Positions 1 to 10,914 of a stretch of DNA of 64,000 bases are shown here, in pieces. The stretch spans positions 949,001 to 1,013,000 of the forward strand of contig JACEVL010000517.1 in assembly GCA_020284085.1 (NCBI GenBank), read 5' to 3'. This DNA comes from Aporrectodea caliginosa (taxonomy: Eukaryota > Annelida > Clitellata > Crassiclitellata > Lumbricidae). The stretch's first letter is position 1, and each line of letters begins with the position of its first letter. The notes under the pieces were generated by a model. That model saw nothing but the letters and a program-made list of their open reading frames with translations. It had not been told where the DNA came from and did not search any database. The translations under genes were made by a program, and so were the position numbers.

Positions 1-391
1 TTTATTTATTGCACTTCGTCATGAAATCTGAATTTGAGGTGAGATAACTGTGTGTGACCAACTTGTTCAGGGTCATTACATGGAGTCTAATCAACAGGTG
101 CAAACTGCCAATCAGTGAATTGTACCAAGTGAGCTTCCACATAAATGAACATTCGACGCAATGCAGCACGGTGGTCTCTTTTGGGGCTACCAGGCAGGTT
201 TTGCTGTTTTTGTGAATAAACTAGGTTAGGCCTACTCTATGTGCAGGCACGTGCAAGAGTCAACAAGAACCTGTTTTGGTAATATTAGGCCACTGATTAA
301 TAGCTGCACAATATGTCTAACATTTTAATTAAACCAATAATTAAGTACACACCGACACCTATCAACTTAACTAAAACCACTGATATGCAAC
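1..391. repeat. Outer part of left arm of a large inverted repeat
   Basis: Read on the minus strand this stretch aligns almost end to end with 11235-11690 on the plus strand. Shared landmarks are GTGAGATAACTGTGTGTGA, the segment around TTTTGGGGCTACCAGGCAGG, and ACCAATAATTAAGTACAC. It is broken at 392 by a hAT-like element and resumes at 2877. The arm starts at base 1, so it may extend beyond the window. Confidence 0.8.
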
Positions 392-2118
392 CATGGGCGT
401 CGAGAGCCAAGGCGGGCCCCGGGGCAGACACTTCTCAGAGAATATATATATATATAAGGGCCCCTTGTTTTTTCGATTTTATCTGTAAGCCCGAATCTGA
501 TGTAAGACTGTAAAAAGGCTATCAAACTACATTTAATGAATAATAATAATGGTAATATTAATAGGCCTAATAGTAAAAGTAAATGTAAAAATCAATTTCT
601 GGTTTAAAAGATCCATCTCTGACTCTAATTATAGGCCTAAAGAAATTTACAGAAACATGAAAATGTCATTATGTGAATGTGATAAATGATTTTAAATTTT
701 ACAGTTAGAAGAGAAATTTAGCGTATAGTTACTATAGTAGATACTATTATACTAAATAAATACAGGCCTAAATGACTACTCAAGTCTACTTATTAAATCT
801 ACATGTAGTAAAAATGTGCTTTGCGGGCTTTCCAGCTTGCAAACAATTCGATCACGGCACCGAACTCAAATTTTCTTGCTAGGCAGGCATGAAACTGCTT
901 CCATACCCATTTTCAGGCTGTATACGTCAACTTGACTTGTGACAGTTGTCGCATTATGATGTCCAATCTCAGGAGGTGAGGATATGTCACTTGCAATGTC
1001 TACATAGACAATGATAGACTACATCAACAACTCGCTCTGTGCCATGATCATCAAATCCAATAGCCTACTACTACTATTACTACTACTACTAGCGATGATA
1101 TTGTCAGCTTGATTTGCTGCATCATTCGCTTTTGATAAAATTGAAAATCCAAGACTGAAGGATTGTATTCCTGACTTTCGCTAATCTTTCTTTCCTTTTT
1201 TGAGCTCCAGATTTCTGATGGTAATTCATCGTCTAATTTGTCAACTTAAAGGAATATAAATATAATCTATTGGTAATTTGGTATCAAATATTTATTATGA
1301 CAACTTATATCCAGTTGTAAGTTCAAGTATTATTTATTTGGATAATAACTCAAATTTCAATTCATAAATTTACATCCAGTTAAAGATTTTATGGCTGCCA
1401 GGAAACCAATAAGCCTAATTTTTTCTAGGCCGACTGCTGATGAATCTCAAATATAATACTGATAGCAGTCTTTTTGAAATTAAAGTTATTCAACTATAAT
1501 TATTCAACTATAATAATTATGACCACAACAGTAGTGACTTAAATAACTGAAATAGTAGGATAGCCTTTATCAAGCAGTAGCGTGGCTAGTATTTTTACCA
1601 TAGGGGTGCGTACTGCGAAGTACTGGACTGCTGGGCTACGCATATGATTCTGGTGGAGTATGGAATTCAGTCAAAAATCGAAATTTGTCTTCATTACTGA
1701 ACTTTGCACTAACAGCTAGACCGAAATTATTCTGATGCCCAAAGTCTGTTACTGTGCTCGCGCCTTTATTCTTTGACTGAACAACTGAGACTAAATGACA
1801 GAGCTACTAAATCGTTTTCGTTGACAACATTGCCAATAGAATTATCTATAGTGCTAACTAACCTCTTCAGTCCAATTTTCACCGTCACATTCGTTACTGT
1901 CTTGCTTTTCTGGCTAAGAGATTCGATAGACCGGTTTCTCTATTATAAACTTCATCAACTAGCTATTAAATTGAAGAATTTAATTGAAATCGCTATTTTG
2001 TTTAAAAGTAAACGAATGGATTAGCGACTGTATTCTGAACATGAATAACTACTTTCGCAATAGATAGACTTGTGATAGAGACCGACAGAAATACACAGAG
2101 AGAGAGAGAAACAGAGAC

Positions 2119-2518
2119 AGACAGACAGACATAGAGAGGAGCGCAAGAGACAGAGACAGACAAACAGACAGAGACAGAGAGCCAGATAAGGCAGATATTA
2201 TTTCCAGCATTCCTCAGCCCTGGAGATGAGTGATGGTAAAGCTGAGGCAAATGCATGGTATGCGGTTGTTGTACATCTGAGGGGAGAATCTCTTGCCCTA
2301 TTTATATTGTTGTTCATCAGACAGACAGACATAGAGAGGAGCGCAAGAGACAGAGACAGACAAACAGACAGAGACAGAGAGCCAGATAAGGCAGATATTA
2401 TTTCCAGCATTCCTCAGCCCTGGAGATGAGTGATGGTAAAGCCGAGGCAAATGCATGGTATGCGGTTGTTGTACATCTGAGGGGAGAATCTCTTGCCCTA
2501 TTTATATTGTTGTTCATC
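2119..2518. repeat. Two-copy tandem duplication, 200-bp unit
   Basis: Positions 2119-2318 and 2319-2518 are nearly identical. Each starts with an AGACAGACAG tract and contains GGAGCGCAAGAGACAGAG and, near the end, GTACATCTGAGGGG. The near identity implies a recent duplication inside the hAT-like element. Short open frames across it come from the duplication and I do not regard them as genes. Confidence 0.9.
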
Positions 2519-2683
2519 CGAATGAAAGTATCTTCGTGTGCAACTGTGTTCGCTTCTACTGTGGGTCAAATACTATGACACATCGGGTGACCTATATGCA
2601 GACACCATACATACAGTATTACGTCTGTGGCCCTGTGTATCATGATTCATCAAGCATCCGTCATATAGAGACTGCATTGGGCC

Positions 2684-2829
2684 AAAACCCACAGGTTTTA
2701 TCAGTTTGAGCAAAGTTGTAGACATTTCCGGGCCCTTGCCATAGAACCGGGCCCCCAAAACCCACAGGTTTCTTCAGTTTGAGCAAAGTTTTAGACATTT
2801 CAGGGCCCCTGCCATAGAACCGGGCCCCG
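2684..2829. repeat. Two-copy tandem duplication, 73-bp unit
   Basis: Units at 2684-2756 and 2757-2829 share AAAACCCACAGG, TTTGAGCAAAGTT and GCCATAGAACCGGGCCC with a few substitutions. They lie next to the right terminus of the hAT-like element and look like subterminal repeats. Confidence 0.85.
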
Positions 2830-2876
2830 GGGCAGTAACCCCCCTGACCCCCCCTCTCATCGGCCTTGTATGCAAC

Positions 2877-3241
2877 CTACTCATAGAAATTCAGCTAAAT
2901 TAAAACCAAATATGCAAAAATACTGGTGGAAAGGCACCTTAACTAAAGCCATTATTATGCAAACATACTCATGGAAAATGCAGCTCAATTAAAACCATCT
3001 CTAAAAAACTACTTATGACAGGTCACCTTAAGTAAAACTATTAATGTGCAAACATGCTCATCAAAATATAGGTCAACTAAAACTAAGCAAACAAGGAAGG
3101 GCACCTTAGCTAAAACAATTAATATGCAAAAATACTCTTGAAAACGCAGCTCAATTAAACCAAGTGTACAAAATTATTTATGGAAAGCGACATAATTAAA
3201 ACTAACAAATTTGCGGAAATACTCATGAATCGTAAAAAAGG
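2877..3241. repeat. Inner part of left arm of the large inverted repeat
   Basis: This stretch is the reverse complement of about 10915-11235. It ends at CGTAAAAAAGG, whose complement opens the right arm at 10915. Internally it is a degenerate tandem repeat of roughly 45 bp (dimer about 88 bp) built on the words CTCATGGAAA, CACCTTAA, CTAAAACNATTAAT and ATGCAAA. Related words occur downstream of each ankyrin-cGLR copy. Confidence 0.75.
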
Positions 3242-3303
3242 ACCGCAGAGTGTGCTAAGAATGCTTGGTCATTTAGATAATGGTGCTTAGTAAGTTTAAG
3301 TGC

Positions 3304-3304
<1 letters not shown>

Positions 3305-3385
<81 letters not shown>

Positions 3386-3489
3386 TAACAATAACAATGA
3401 CAATAACAATAAAAAATAAAAATAAAAATAACAATAACAATAATAATAATAATAATAATAATAACAACAACAACAACAACAACAATAAC

Positions 3490-3553
<64 letters not shown>

Positions 3554-3655
3554 GATGAGTAGCCGTTCCAGATGCTATTTAAAAAAATACTAATAATTAT
3601 AATAATAATAATAACAATAACAACGACAACAATAATAATAATAATAACAATAACA
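3305..3655. repeat. AAT/AAC trinucleotide microsatellite
   Basis: This is a long (AAT)n run with (AAC)n and AATAAC variants at 3305-3553, then a second block at 3595-3655. A unique piece between them contains GTAGCCGTTCCAGATGC, which recurs in part near 3750. The Ile, Tyr or Asn homopolymer frames across it are artefacts of the repeat. Confidence 0.95.
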
Positions 3656-4154
3656 GCCATCTATTACAACGTCTTTCGATAATCAATCAGCGTTTCAATG
3701 CCGTTGCTTACCACAGTACCTTTGCCCTGCCAGAATTGGTAGTAACTTAACCGTTCCAGATGCCATTAACTGTCTCCGGGCGATTGTTATGTCTACTGTG
3801 CTTCCATCAGCATAAACTCAAACGATGAGGTTTTTACAATAGTTCTGTAATGACAGATTTTTCACTTCTCACTGATAGCCACCCACAGGTACTTATAGGG
3901 TTATACAAAAATGATTTGCCAAAGTTACAGTTACAAGATTCAGGCTTTAAATTGCTCGCATGTAAGCATGTCAAATCAATACATGTAGTAGTGTATGTGT
4001 GCATACATTTGTTCGCAAGCGTTGGCCCATGCAAGTGTTATCATGCCTTTGTTTCAGCGATCATGATTTGCACAATAAAAATATTGAATAGAAGGCAGTT
4101 AATTAAACCAAAAGGTATACAAGAAAAACCTGGAAGCAATACGTAACTGAACGA
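3656..4154. other. No recognised gene
   Basis: There is an open frame at 3850-4146 (98 codons, ATG), but it shows no recognisable domain, and the following sequence runs straight into the 5'-truncated copy A. I see no support for a gene here. Confidence 0.5.
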
Positions 4155-6182
4155 AGCAATGATCTTCCAAACGAATTAATTCGACGATTTTGAAGGCACT
4201 TCAGAATCGCGGAGCCATATGTAACTTACCAGAACAAGAAGACGAAGCTCCAATCGAAGTGGCAAGGATTGACGAGAGGGGTCGAAACCCACTTCATCGA
4301 CTGATGATTTCATCTCGCATTTTAGATTCTAGTGAAAATTTCAAATCACCCGAAGAAGAAAACAACCAGAAGCAATTCGACTTAATGGTTTATGGAATTC
4401 TTCTAAAACCGGGGAATTTCAGGGAGTCACCCACTGCAAAAGATGACAAGGGACGAACTCCACTTCATTACGCTGCCATGCCACCTTCGTACTTAGACAA
4501 CATACATCACGATTTAGTGCGGTTGCTTTTGAAACTGGGTTCTAACGTAAACGCCGCTGATATGTATGGCAAAACCCCTTTACATTACGCAGCAATGAAC
4601 GATCAGTACGAGCTCTTCGTCCAGTACGGAGCTAAAGAAAACACAAAGGACAATTTTGGATATACGCCTAGAGATCTTAAACAGCTACGAGAATCGGTGA
4701 TTATCAACGAAGACAACGCAAGGAATTCGCCAATCGGAAAGAAGGCGCTTTACACCTCCAGAGATATGGCGCAAGTATTCGACACTAACCATGTGACAGA
4801 ATTATCGAAGAGAAAACTGGTTGAAACGATTAGAATTTACTCCCAATCACCTCGTCCTCAAGAATCTTCAGAAGAAGCAATTTGGAGGATATGGACTGAA
4901 AACAAAACTATTCGCCTCAACAGACGCCTAAACCAGCTTAAACCATAAGTACAACACTTCATTGAGCGTTTGGCGGATGGTATAAAGCAAAGGGACTGGC
5001 GATTCGAGTGCCATCCGATTTTAGTCGGAAGCGCCTACGAAGAAACAAAAGTCGTCATTTCAGCAGACTTTGACTTCAACTTAAAACTGACTAAATTCAG
5101 CCAACTTTGTGATCCGTTTCCACATCCACTGGGTCCGAAAGGATACTTTCAACTGAGGCGGAAGAAGAGTGAGGATACAAAGAGTCGGAGTGACGAGAAG
5201 TTTGACAGTTTCTTCAACTTAGCCCAGTGTTTGCTCACTAACGAAGTCGATTTTAGATTCAAGATAATTTTAGAAGAAGTCTTAAGGGACCCCGCTTTCT
5301 TAGGAAGAGGAACATCTTTTAGAATATTACGCAATGGATAAATACGAATATCTGGGTAGTCTGTGTCAGACTTTGCGACTAAGAATGATTCATCCCACTG
5401 AGGATGGAGAGGGTGGCTTTCTTTTTGTCGACATATCAATTGACGTCGTTGCTTGTGTTCACGTGGAAGATTGGTGGTCAGAAGACCCACTGCCAGGTGG
5501 CATAAACCCATCTGTGAAAGCAAACGGTTGTACGATGGTGTTTGATGGGCCGCGCATTGATCCTTCCAAGCCACGTGGTGCTCGCTTTCTCTTTTCCGAT
5601 ACATTTGCCAGAATTTCATTTGCACCAGTAGAAAGTCAAATCATAAAGAAAAGCTCGATTTTAATAAAGTCAGCATTTGTAGTCTGCAAAATAATACTTT
5701 ATTCTCTTTCGGGGACTACTTATCAATTGAAGACCTGCCTTCTCTTTTGTATGGAGGCTCTTAATTCCGGAAATGGAAGTGAAACAGGAAACGAAGACGA
5801 AATTACTCCAAAGCAACTCCTCTTCTGGGTCGAAAGACTCATGTTTTGCTTCATGGAATTTTCTCGACGTGGCTTTTATCCGAGTTACTTCATGCCCTCA
5901 TTCAAACAGCGAGTATCAGAACTGCCTACTGGATATTTCCAGAAGTGGAAAGAGGATGAGGTTAACGTTTCTTCGGAGGCGTTGGTTCCTTTCAGTTACT
6001 CTGTAGCCTATGACTTATACCTTGATCTATGTCCAGATGACACTGCAATCGACATACCTATAATAATACAAAGGGAAGGCCGCTTCACCAACAGTCTTGA
6101 TGCGAATTATGACCCAACATGGGAACAGTTTGATCCGGAGGAATTCACTAGAAGGCTATCTTCGCGTAATCCCATTAATTAA
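4155..6182 (+). pseudogene. Ankyrin-cGLR copy A, 5'-truncated and broken
   Basis: Copy A corresponds to the last third of copy C. Homology begins near 4155, inside the ankyrin region, with no upstream N-terminus. It keeps ankyrin-like repeats (GRTPLHYAAM, GKTPLHYAAM) and a Mab-21/cGAS-type nucleotidyltransferase. The NTase shows Gly-Ser at 5027-5032, Asp-Phe-Asp at 5066-5074 and the third Asp at 5442-5444. The C-terminal Mab-21 helices follow, with YQLKTCLLF and YFMPSFKQR. Lesions against the paralogues are a 1-base insertion near 4163, TAA in place of Leu at 4946-4948, and a net +1 shift near 5305. The natural stop is TAA at 6180-6182. It is probably a pseudogene. Assembly error seems less likely because a neighbouring 1003-codon frame is clean. 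Confidence 0.85.
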
Positions 6183-7047
6183 TGGAATTCTGGTGTAACA
6201 TAAAGCAGCTGCATTTCAAACTTTAGAAGCGCGCGCACGACCACACTACAGAGTTTACATGGTGCTCAACAAATTTGCGAGAAGGACTTGCCCAAGTTCT
6301 CTACACGTTAACCGCCACGGTGAAGACTCGAACGTGTGCCCTCCACGTTATAATATGAGTGTTATGACGAATCGGCTACCGTGCAACGCGTGTTAATGTG
6401 ATAACATGATTTCAGTACAAAAATGATGAATTTGGATATGTTTTGTCAGTATTGTGCTTTTGGAGTGGCATTTGTTCTCAGCTTGACTTCTTTTCTGACA
6501 ACTTCTTGATAAAATTTTATGATCAGCCGATCTATGTAATTGTGACTTTATTTCTAATAAATAAAACGCCGCTTCAAGAAAAACTAATCAGAAACACCAG
6601 CTGTATAAATGTTTGCTAGTCTAAATTACGTTATGTAATATAGAAAACGGAAATCTTAGGTATTCGATTGATTCTGAAGCGTTACTCTGTGAATGCTTTT
6701 TGTTAGGAAATCCGTTTCACCATAAATTCTCCATGAACAGAGCAGCGAGAGAGATTGTGTCCATCAGAAACAGTCGCTTGCCTAGCTTTCAGACTGTGGT
6801 GAAATATTTTGTGTCCAATATATACCATCTGCGTTTGATCACGCTTTATATATAATATAATATATATATATATTATATATTATATATAAAGCGTGATCAA
6901 ACGCAGATGGTATTGTTAACAAAGGCCTTCAGTGCTTGCCTCCGAAACAGGAGCATAATTGCGTTAGTTAGGCCTAGTTTTAATTAAGTTGCCCTTCTTC
7001 GAATTTTTTCGCATAGGCCTACTTAAAGTTATAATTAGGCTAGTAGT
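6183..7047. repeat. 3' flank of copy A, shared with copies B and C
   Basis: Segments such as GGATATGTTTTGTCAGTATT, TAGCTTGACTTCTTTT and ATTCTGAAGCG recur in the same order after copy B (20370-21560) and copy C (35981-36970). The duplicated unit therefore extends about 1 kb past the coding region. No gene is seen. Confidence 0.8.
6822..6913. repeat. 92-bp near-perfect palindrome
   Basis: The left arm begins ATACCATCTGCGTTTGATC and the right arm ends with its exact complement. Outer arms of about 31 bases pair perfectly and the AT-rich centre pairs almost perfectly. Copies B and C have only one arm at the equivalent place (near 21405 and 36704), so the inverted duplication arose in copy A. Confidence 0.9.
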
Positions 7048-8010
7048 CTAGGCGCAAAAATGGAAAATACCGTGTAAGAAGCAAATCATGTTCATTTTTG
7101 GCAACATACTTTTTATACTAATTCGACCCTGCTGATTACGAAAATCGCTGTTGCCAGGCTGGATTTTTGGCCTGAAGGTCATTTCAAGGTCAGAAAAACT
7201 TAAATCTAGCAAAAATCAGAGAAAAATGGCCAGATCTCAGCCAATAATTGTTGAATTCGGCTAATTCTTTCTTGCTTTTTCTCGAATTCATAAGGGCTAC
7301 CTGTGGTAAGAAACAAGGTTACTAAATGTAAGACGATCCAAGGTTATATTAAGGTGAAAAAGGTCAAATTCAGAGGAAAATCTGAGGAAATGGCCATAAC
7401 TTAGTCAAATATTTTTCTATTTGGGTGATTCTTTTATCTTTTTGCTCGGGGCGATAAGAGCTACATTTGAAAAGACAGAGTACTTAAAGGCTAACATGAC
7501 CCAAGGTCAATTCAAGGTCAAAAGGTCAAAATGAATGGGAAAAGGCCATAACTCAGCCAAATATTGTTCTATTTGGATGATTCTTTTGCCTTTTTGCTCG
7601 GGCCAATAAGGGCTACATTTACATAGTACTCAAAGGCTAACATGACCCAATGTCAATTCAAGGTCAAAAGGTCAAAATGAAGGGGAAAAGGCCATAACTC
7701 AGCCATTTGTTGTTCCATTTGGGTGATTCTTTTACCTTTTTGCTCGGGCCGATAAGAGCTATATTTGAAAAGACAGAGCACTTAAAGGCCAACATGACCC
7801 AAGGTCAATTCAAGGTCAAACTGAAGGGGAAAAGGCCATAACTCGGCCAACTATTGTTCCATTTGGGTGATTCTTTTACCTTTGTGCTCAGACCGATGAA
7901 AAGGTCATTTCAAGGTGGAAGTTCAAAATCAAGGAAAATGACCATTACACAGAATCACCCAAATAAAATAACATTTGACTGAGCTATGGCCGTTTTCTAT
8001 AAATTTTGAA
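7048..8010. repeat. Left arm of the long-inverted-repeat element
   Basis: The outer 150 bases include GTTGCCAGGCTGGATTTTTG, which reappears inverted at about 10715-10735. Inward, about four imperfect copies of the 160-bp unit follow. No gene is seen. Confidence 0.85.
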
Positions 8011-8012
8011 TT

Positions 8013-8525
8013 TTGGACCTTGACACTCACCCAGTTATGGTAGATGATATTGACCAGGCAATGGTAATCCAGCAATGCTTACACAACTGGCCGCTCCTCC
8101 GCGATGTCCTCCATTGGCTGCCTGTTCCGTTCCGCATCGAGTTCAAGCTCTGTCTGCTTGTCTTTAAATCACTACACGGAGCTGCGCCCGAGTACCTGCG
8201 CGATTACTGCACTGGGACTCATTCCTCCGCGTCCGGGCTCCGGCTCCGATCGCTTGCGAAGATTGATCTCCGTGTGCGGAGGATGAGGACGCGCTTCGGT
8301 GATTCTGCTTTCTCGGCCGCCGGTCCTCGATGCTGGAACAGACTTCCTCCTGCTATCCGATTGACCGACTCATTGGACTCTTTTAAATCCATGCTAAAAT
8401 CACATTTGTTCGCCAGGGCTTATCCCGACTGCTGTTAGTTGTCTTGTAAGGCGCCCTTGTAACGGCATGGCCGTGTTACGGCGCCATATAAATTGTCGTA
8501 ATTATTATTATTATTATTATTATCT
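8013..8525 (+). mobile_element. 3' end of a LINE (reverse transcriptase C-terminus)
   Basis: An open frame at 8013-8438 has the typical tail of CR1/L2-like LINE proteins: LHWLPVPFRIEFKLCLLVFK, LHGAAPEYLRDY, then AGPRCWNRLPPAIR and a final FKSMLKSHLF. The 3' region ends in a GGCGCCATATAAAT motif and an (ATT)n tail at 8498-8523. It lies between the left arm and the core of the surrounding element, so it is a later insertion. Only the 3' 0.5 kb is present, as usual for 5'-truncated LINEs. Confidence 0.85.
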
Positions 8526-8592
8526 GATGATTTCCATGTAAGCTTGTCAACTTTGTCTAGTCGCGGTCAAACTCTAGCGTCAACTTTGCGTT

Positions 8593-10030
8593 TTGGTGGG
8601 AGTACATAAGCATGGTCTCTGTTTTGATCATCCGCAAGAATGGCTCCTAGGTACTGGAAAAGATTCTGGCGGCATTGTTAGCATCACAAATCAACGATCA
8701 GCCTACAGAGGTCTCTTTAAGTGCACTGTATACTATATCTCTGATATTGCTCAGAAAACGTTCCAGATGTTTGGAATTTCGCAAGATGTTAGCGGCAGAA
8801 ATGAAAACAAACCAGGTCGTAGGAGAAAGGAACATCTGATGAAATGGTTCTTAAGGCGATAATGATTAGGTTCAATGTTTTAGCAACCGAAAAAACAGCA
8901 ACGTCACTTTTGAACATTGCAACTAAAGACGTTGCCACAGGGAGCATCCAAGAATATTTATTGAACGCGAGATCGCTTGGTTTATCTCAAATCGCCGATT
9001 TCGTAGACAGCAGGTTGACTTCAACAGCAAGCGGTAAAACTAAGGTCAAGTTTCGTGATCCAATGAAAAATAAACAAACCACAAACATTCCAAGCACTGT
9101 ACAAAGCAGCAAAGGTTGAGGATGTTCGAAAGAAGTTAGCAAAGGTGGATAGCCATGTCATGCAAAGACTTATTGTGGCGTATGAAGCAGGAAGACCGGT
9201 GGATCTGAGCAATGTTCTCAATCATGAACTTTTATCCGTCCCTCTCTCGTTGACAGAGACTGATGGTTCTCTGAGTACATGAAACAAATCGGTGCTCGTG
9301 CACTTTTTAACAGAAAGAATCAATGAGAAGCAAGAACTTCTAGTTAACAGGACATCCGCGCAGTTGATTATCGACGGTCAAGCACTAATTGTATCTGTTG
9401 GAAAACCATCTGATGCAATCACTTTCGGTGACCTTGCCGACAACTTCATCAAGTCCTTGACAAATCACAGCAAGATCTTCCATCACATCGATATCACCTT
9501 TGGTAGATACATCCCTGGATCGGTGAAAGGCGCAACTCGAAAACGTCGCAGTTGTCCAATACGACGAGCCATCGAAGGACGTCATGGGGCTCTCCCAAAA
9601 AACTGGAGCAATTTTTTATGCATGGCTGAGAACAAGTCGGACTTGGCACGGTTCCTTTCGCAGGAGATCATCAGGCAAGGCGATTTGTACACTGGAGTAG
9701 TTGTAGCAGGAAGATTTGACGACGGAGTGGAGGTCCAATCGACTAATGTACTGACTGACGATCAATGCTAAAAGTAGCACATGAAGAAGCCGACACTAGA
9801 ATTTTGTTGCATGCTGCTAACAGTTCCTGTGATACAGTAGTTGTGTCAGCCAGGGATACTGACGTTTTCATCATGTTGTTATTCCACCTTAACAAGATGC
9901 GATGCAAGGAACTATAGATGATGGCCAGGACATCCAAGAAGCGGAGATTCATACCAATTCACGACATCCATTGCAAATTGCCACCTGAAGTTCTGTCATC
10001 ACAATTGGCATTTCACGCAATTTCAAGGTG
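8593..10030 (+). pseudogene. Degenerate FEN1/XPG-like nuclease gene fragments
   Basis: The coding trace is split over several frames: 8593-8862, 8844-9119, 9292-9771, 9765-9917 and on to about 10030. In order I see IIDGQALI, IDITFGRYIPGSVKGATRKR, EADTRILLHA, ARDTDVFIML, RRFIPIH and HAISRCDTTS. The order and acidic residues match XPG/FEN1: an N-terminal Asp, FDxxxP-like then Lys/Arg, Glu-x-Asp, Asp-x-Asp, and Gly-Cys-Asp. Related EADTR...DTDV proteins recur in invertebrate genomes, from memory. In this copy the FD Asp and the GCD Gly are changed (FGRY, RCD). The trace stops at the right arm. It is a dead copy, and the family assignment is by motif only. Confidence 0.55.
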
Positions 10031-10034
10031 TGAC

Positions 10035-10855
10035 ACGACGTCGTACATATTTGGCTGAGTTATGGCCTTTTTCTCTTGATTTTGACCTTGAATTGACCTT
10101 GGTTTATGCTAGCCTTTGAGTACTATGCAAATGTAGCCCTTATTGGCCCAAGCTAAAAGGCAAAAGAATCACCGAAATGGAACAATATTTGACTGAGTTA
10201 TGGCCTTTTCCCCTTCATTTTGACCTTGAATTGACCTTGGGTCATGCTAGCCTTTGAGTACTATGTAAATGTAGCCCTTTTTGACCCGAGCAAAAAGGCA
10301 AAAGAATCATCCAAATAGAACAATATTTGGCTGAGTTATGGCCTTTTCCCGTCATTTTGACCTTTTGACCTTGAATTGACCTTGAGTCATGTTAGCCTTT
10401 AAGTACTCTGTCTTTTCAAATGTAGCTCTTATCGCCCCGAGCAAAAGGGTAAAAGAATCACCCAAATAGAAAAATATTTGACTAAGTTATGGCCATTTCC
10501 TCAGATTTTCCTCTGAATTTGACCTGTTCGACCTTAAAATAACCTTGGATAGTCTTACATTTAGTAACCTTGTTTCTTACCACAGGTAGCCCTTATGAAG
10601 TCGAGAAAAGGCAAGAAAGAATTAGCCGAATTCAACAATTATTGGATGAGATCTGGCCATTTTTCTCTGATTTTTGCTAGATTTAAGTTTTTCTGACCTT
10701 GAAATGACCTTCAGGCCAAAAATCCAGCCTGGCAACAGCGATTTTCGTAATCAGCAGGGTCGAATTAGTATAAAAAGTATGTTGCCAAAAATGAACATGA
10801 CTTGCCGCTTACATCGCTTTTTTGAAGCCTTTTTGGCTCTGCGCGCCTAGACTAT
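10035..10855. repeat. Right arm of the long-inverted-repeat element
   Basis: This arm is the inverted counterpart of 7048-8010. It holds about four 160-bp units and then the unique outer segment (CAACAGCGATTTTCGTAATC). The coding trace of the core ends exactly where this arm starts. Confidence 0.85.
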
Positions 10856-10914
10856 AGCCTATAATCAAACGCATGTGGCATTGTTAGCAACATTATGTCG
10901 TCGTTATTTGCTGT

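Larger units (their letters stand above)
392..2868. mobile_element. hAT-like non-autonomous element with 8-bp target duplication
   Basis: The 8-mer TATGCAAC occurs at 384-391 and again at 2869-2876. The ends are imperfect terminal inverted repeats: CATGGGCGTCGAGAG on the left and, read inward on the other strand, CAAGGCCGATGAGAG on the right, matching at 11 of 15 positions. A CA start with an 8-bp duplication fits the hAT superfamily. The interior is AT-rich and holds two tandem duplications, and I see no transposase in it. The flanking sequence is continuous with the inverted-repeat arm once the element is removed. Confidence 0.7.
7048..10855. mobile_element. Long-inverted-repeat element with FEN1/XPG-like core
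   Basis: Both ends carry arms of about 0.8-0.95 kb in opposite orientation, running inward from CTAGGCGC at 7048 and from its complement at 10855. Each arm has several copies of a unit of about 160 bp, marked by GGCCATAACTCAGCC, GGTGATTCTTTT and TTGACCTTGAATTGACC. The core carries fragments of a FEN1/XPG-like protein. Copies B and C lack the element at the same point in their 3' flanks, so it inserted into copy A after the duplication. A LINE 3' fragment has since inserted between the left arm and the core. I cannot assign a superfamily, and the target duplication is unclear because the flanks are palindromic (TAGTCTA on the left, TAGACTA on the right). Confidence 0.75.

Noticed and set aside
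2002..2429. Cys/Ser/Leu/Val-rich frames that look like a membrane protein
   Set aside because: They translate GACAGA/GTCTCT-type simple sequence and a 200-bp tandem duplication.
3223..3660. Long Ile/Tyr/Asn-rich open frames on both strands
   Set aside because: They are translations of the AAT/AAC microsatellite.
5149..5625. Minus-strand open frame of 158 codons
   Set aside because: It is the antisense shadow of the copy A NTase domain, with no domain of its own.
7310..10560. CRISPR-like array from the regularly spaced repeats
   Set aside because: The repeats are about 160 bp, diverged and inverted at the two ends of one mobile element, in animal DNA.
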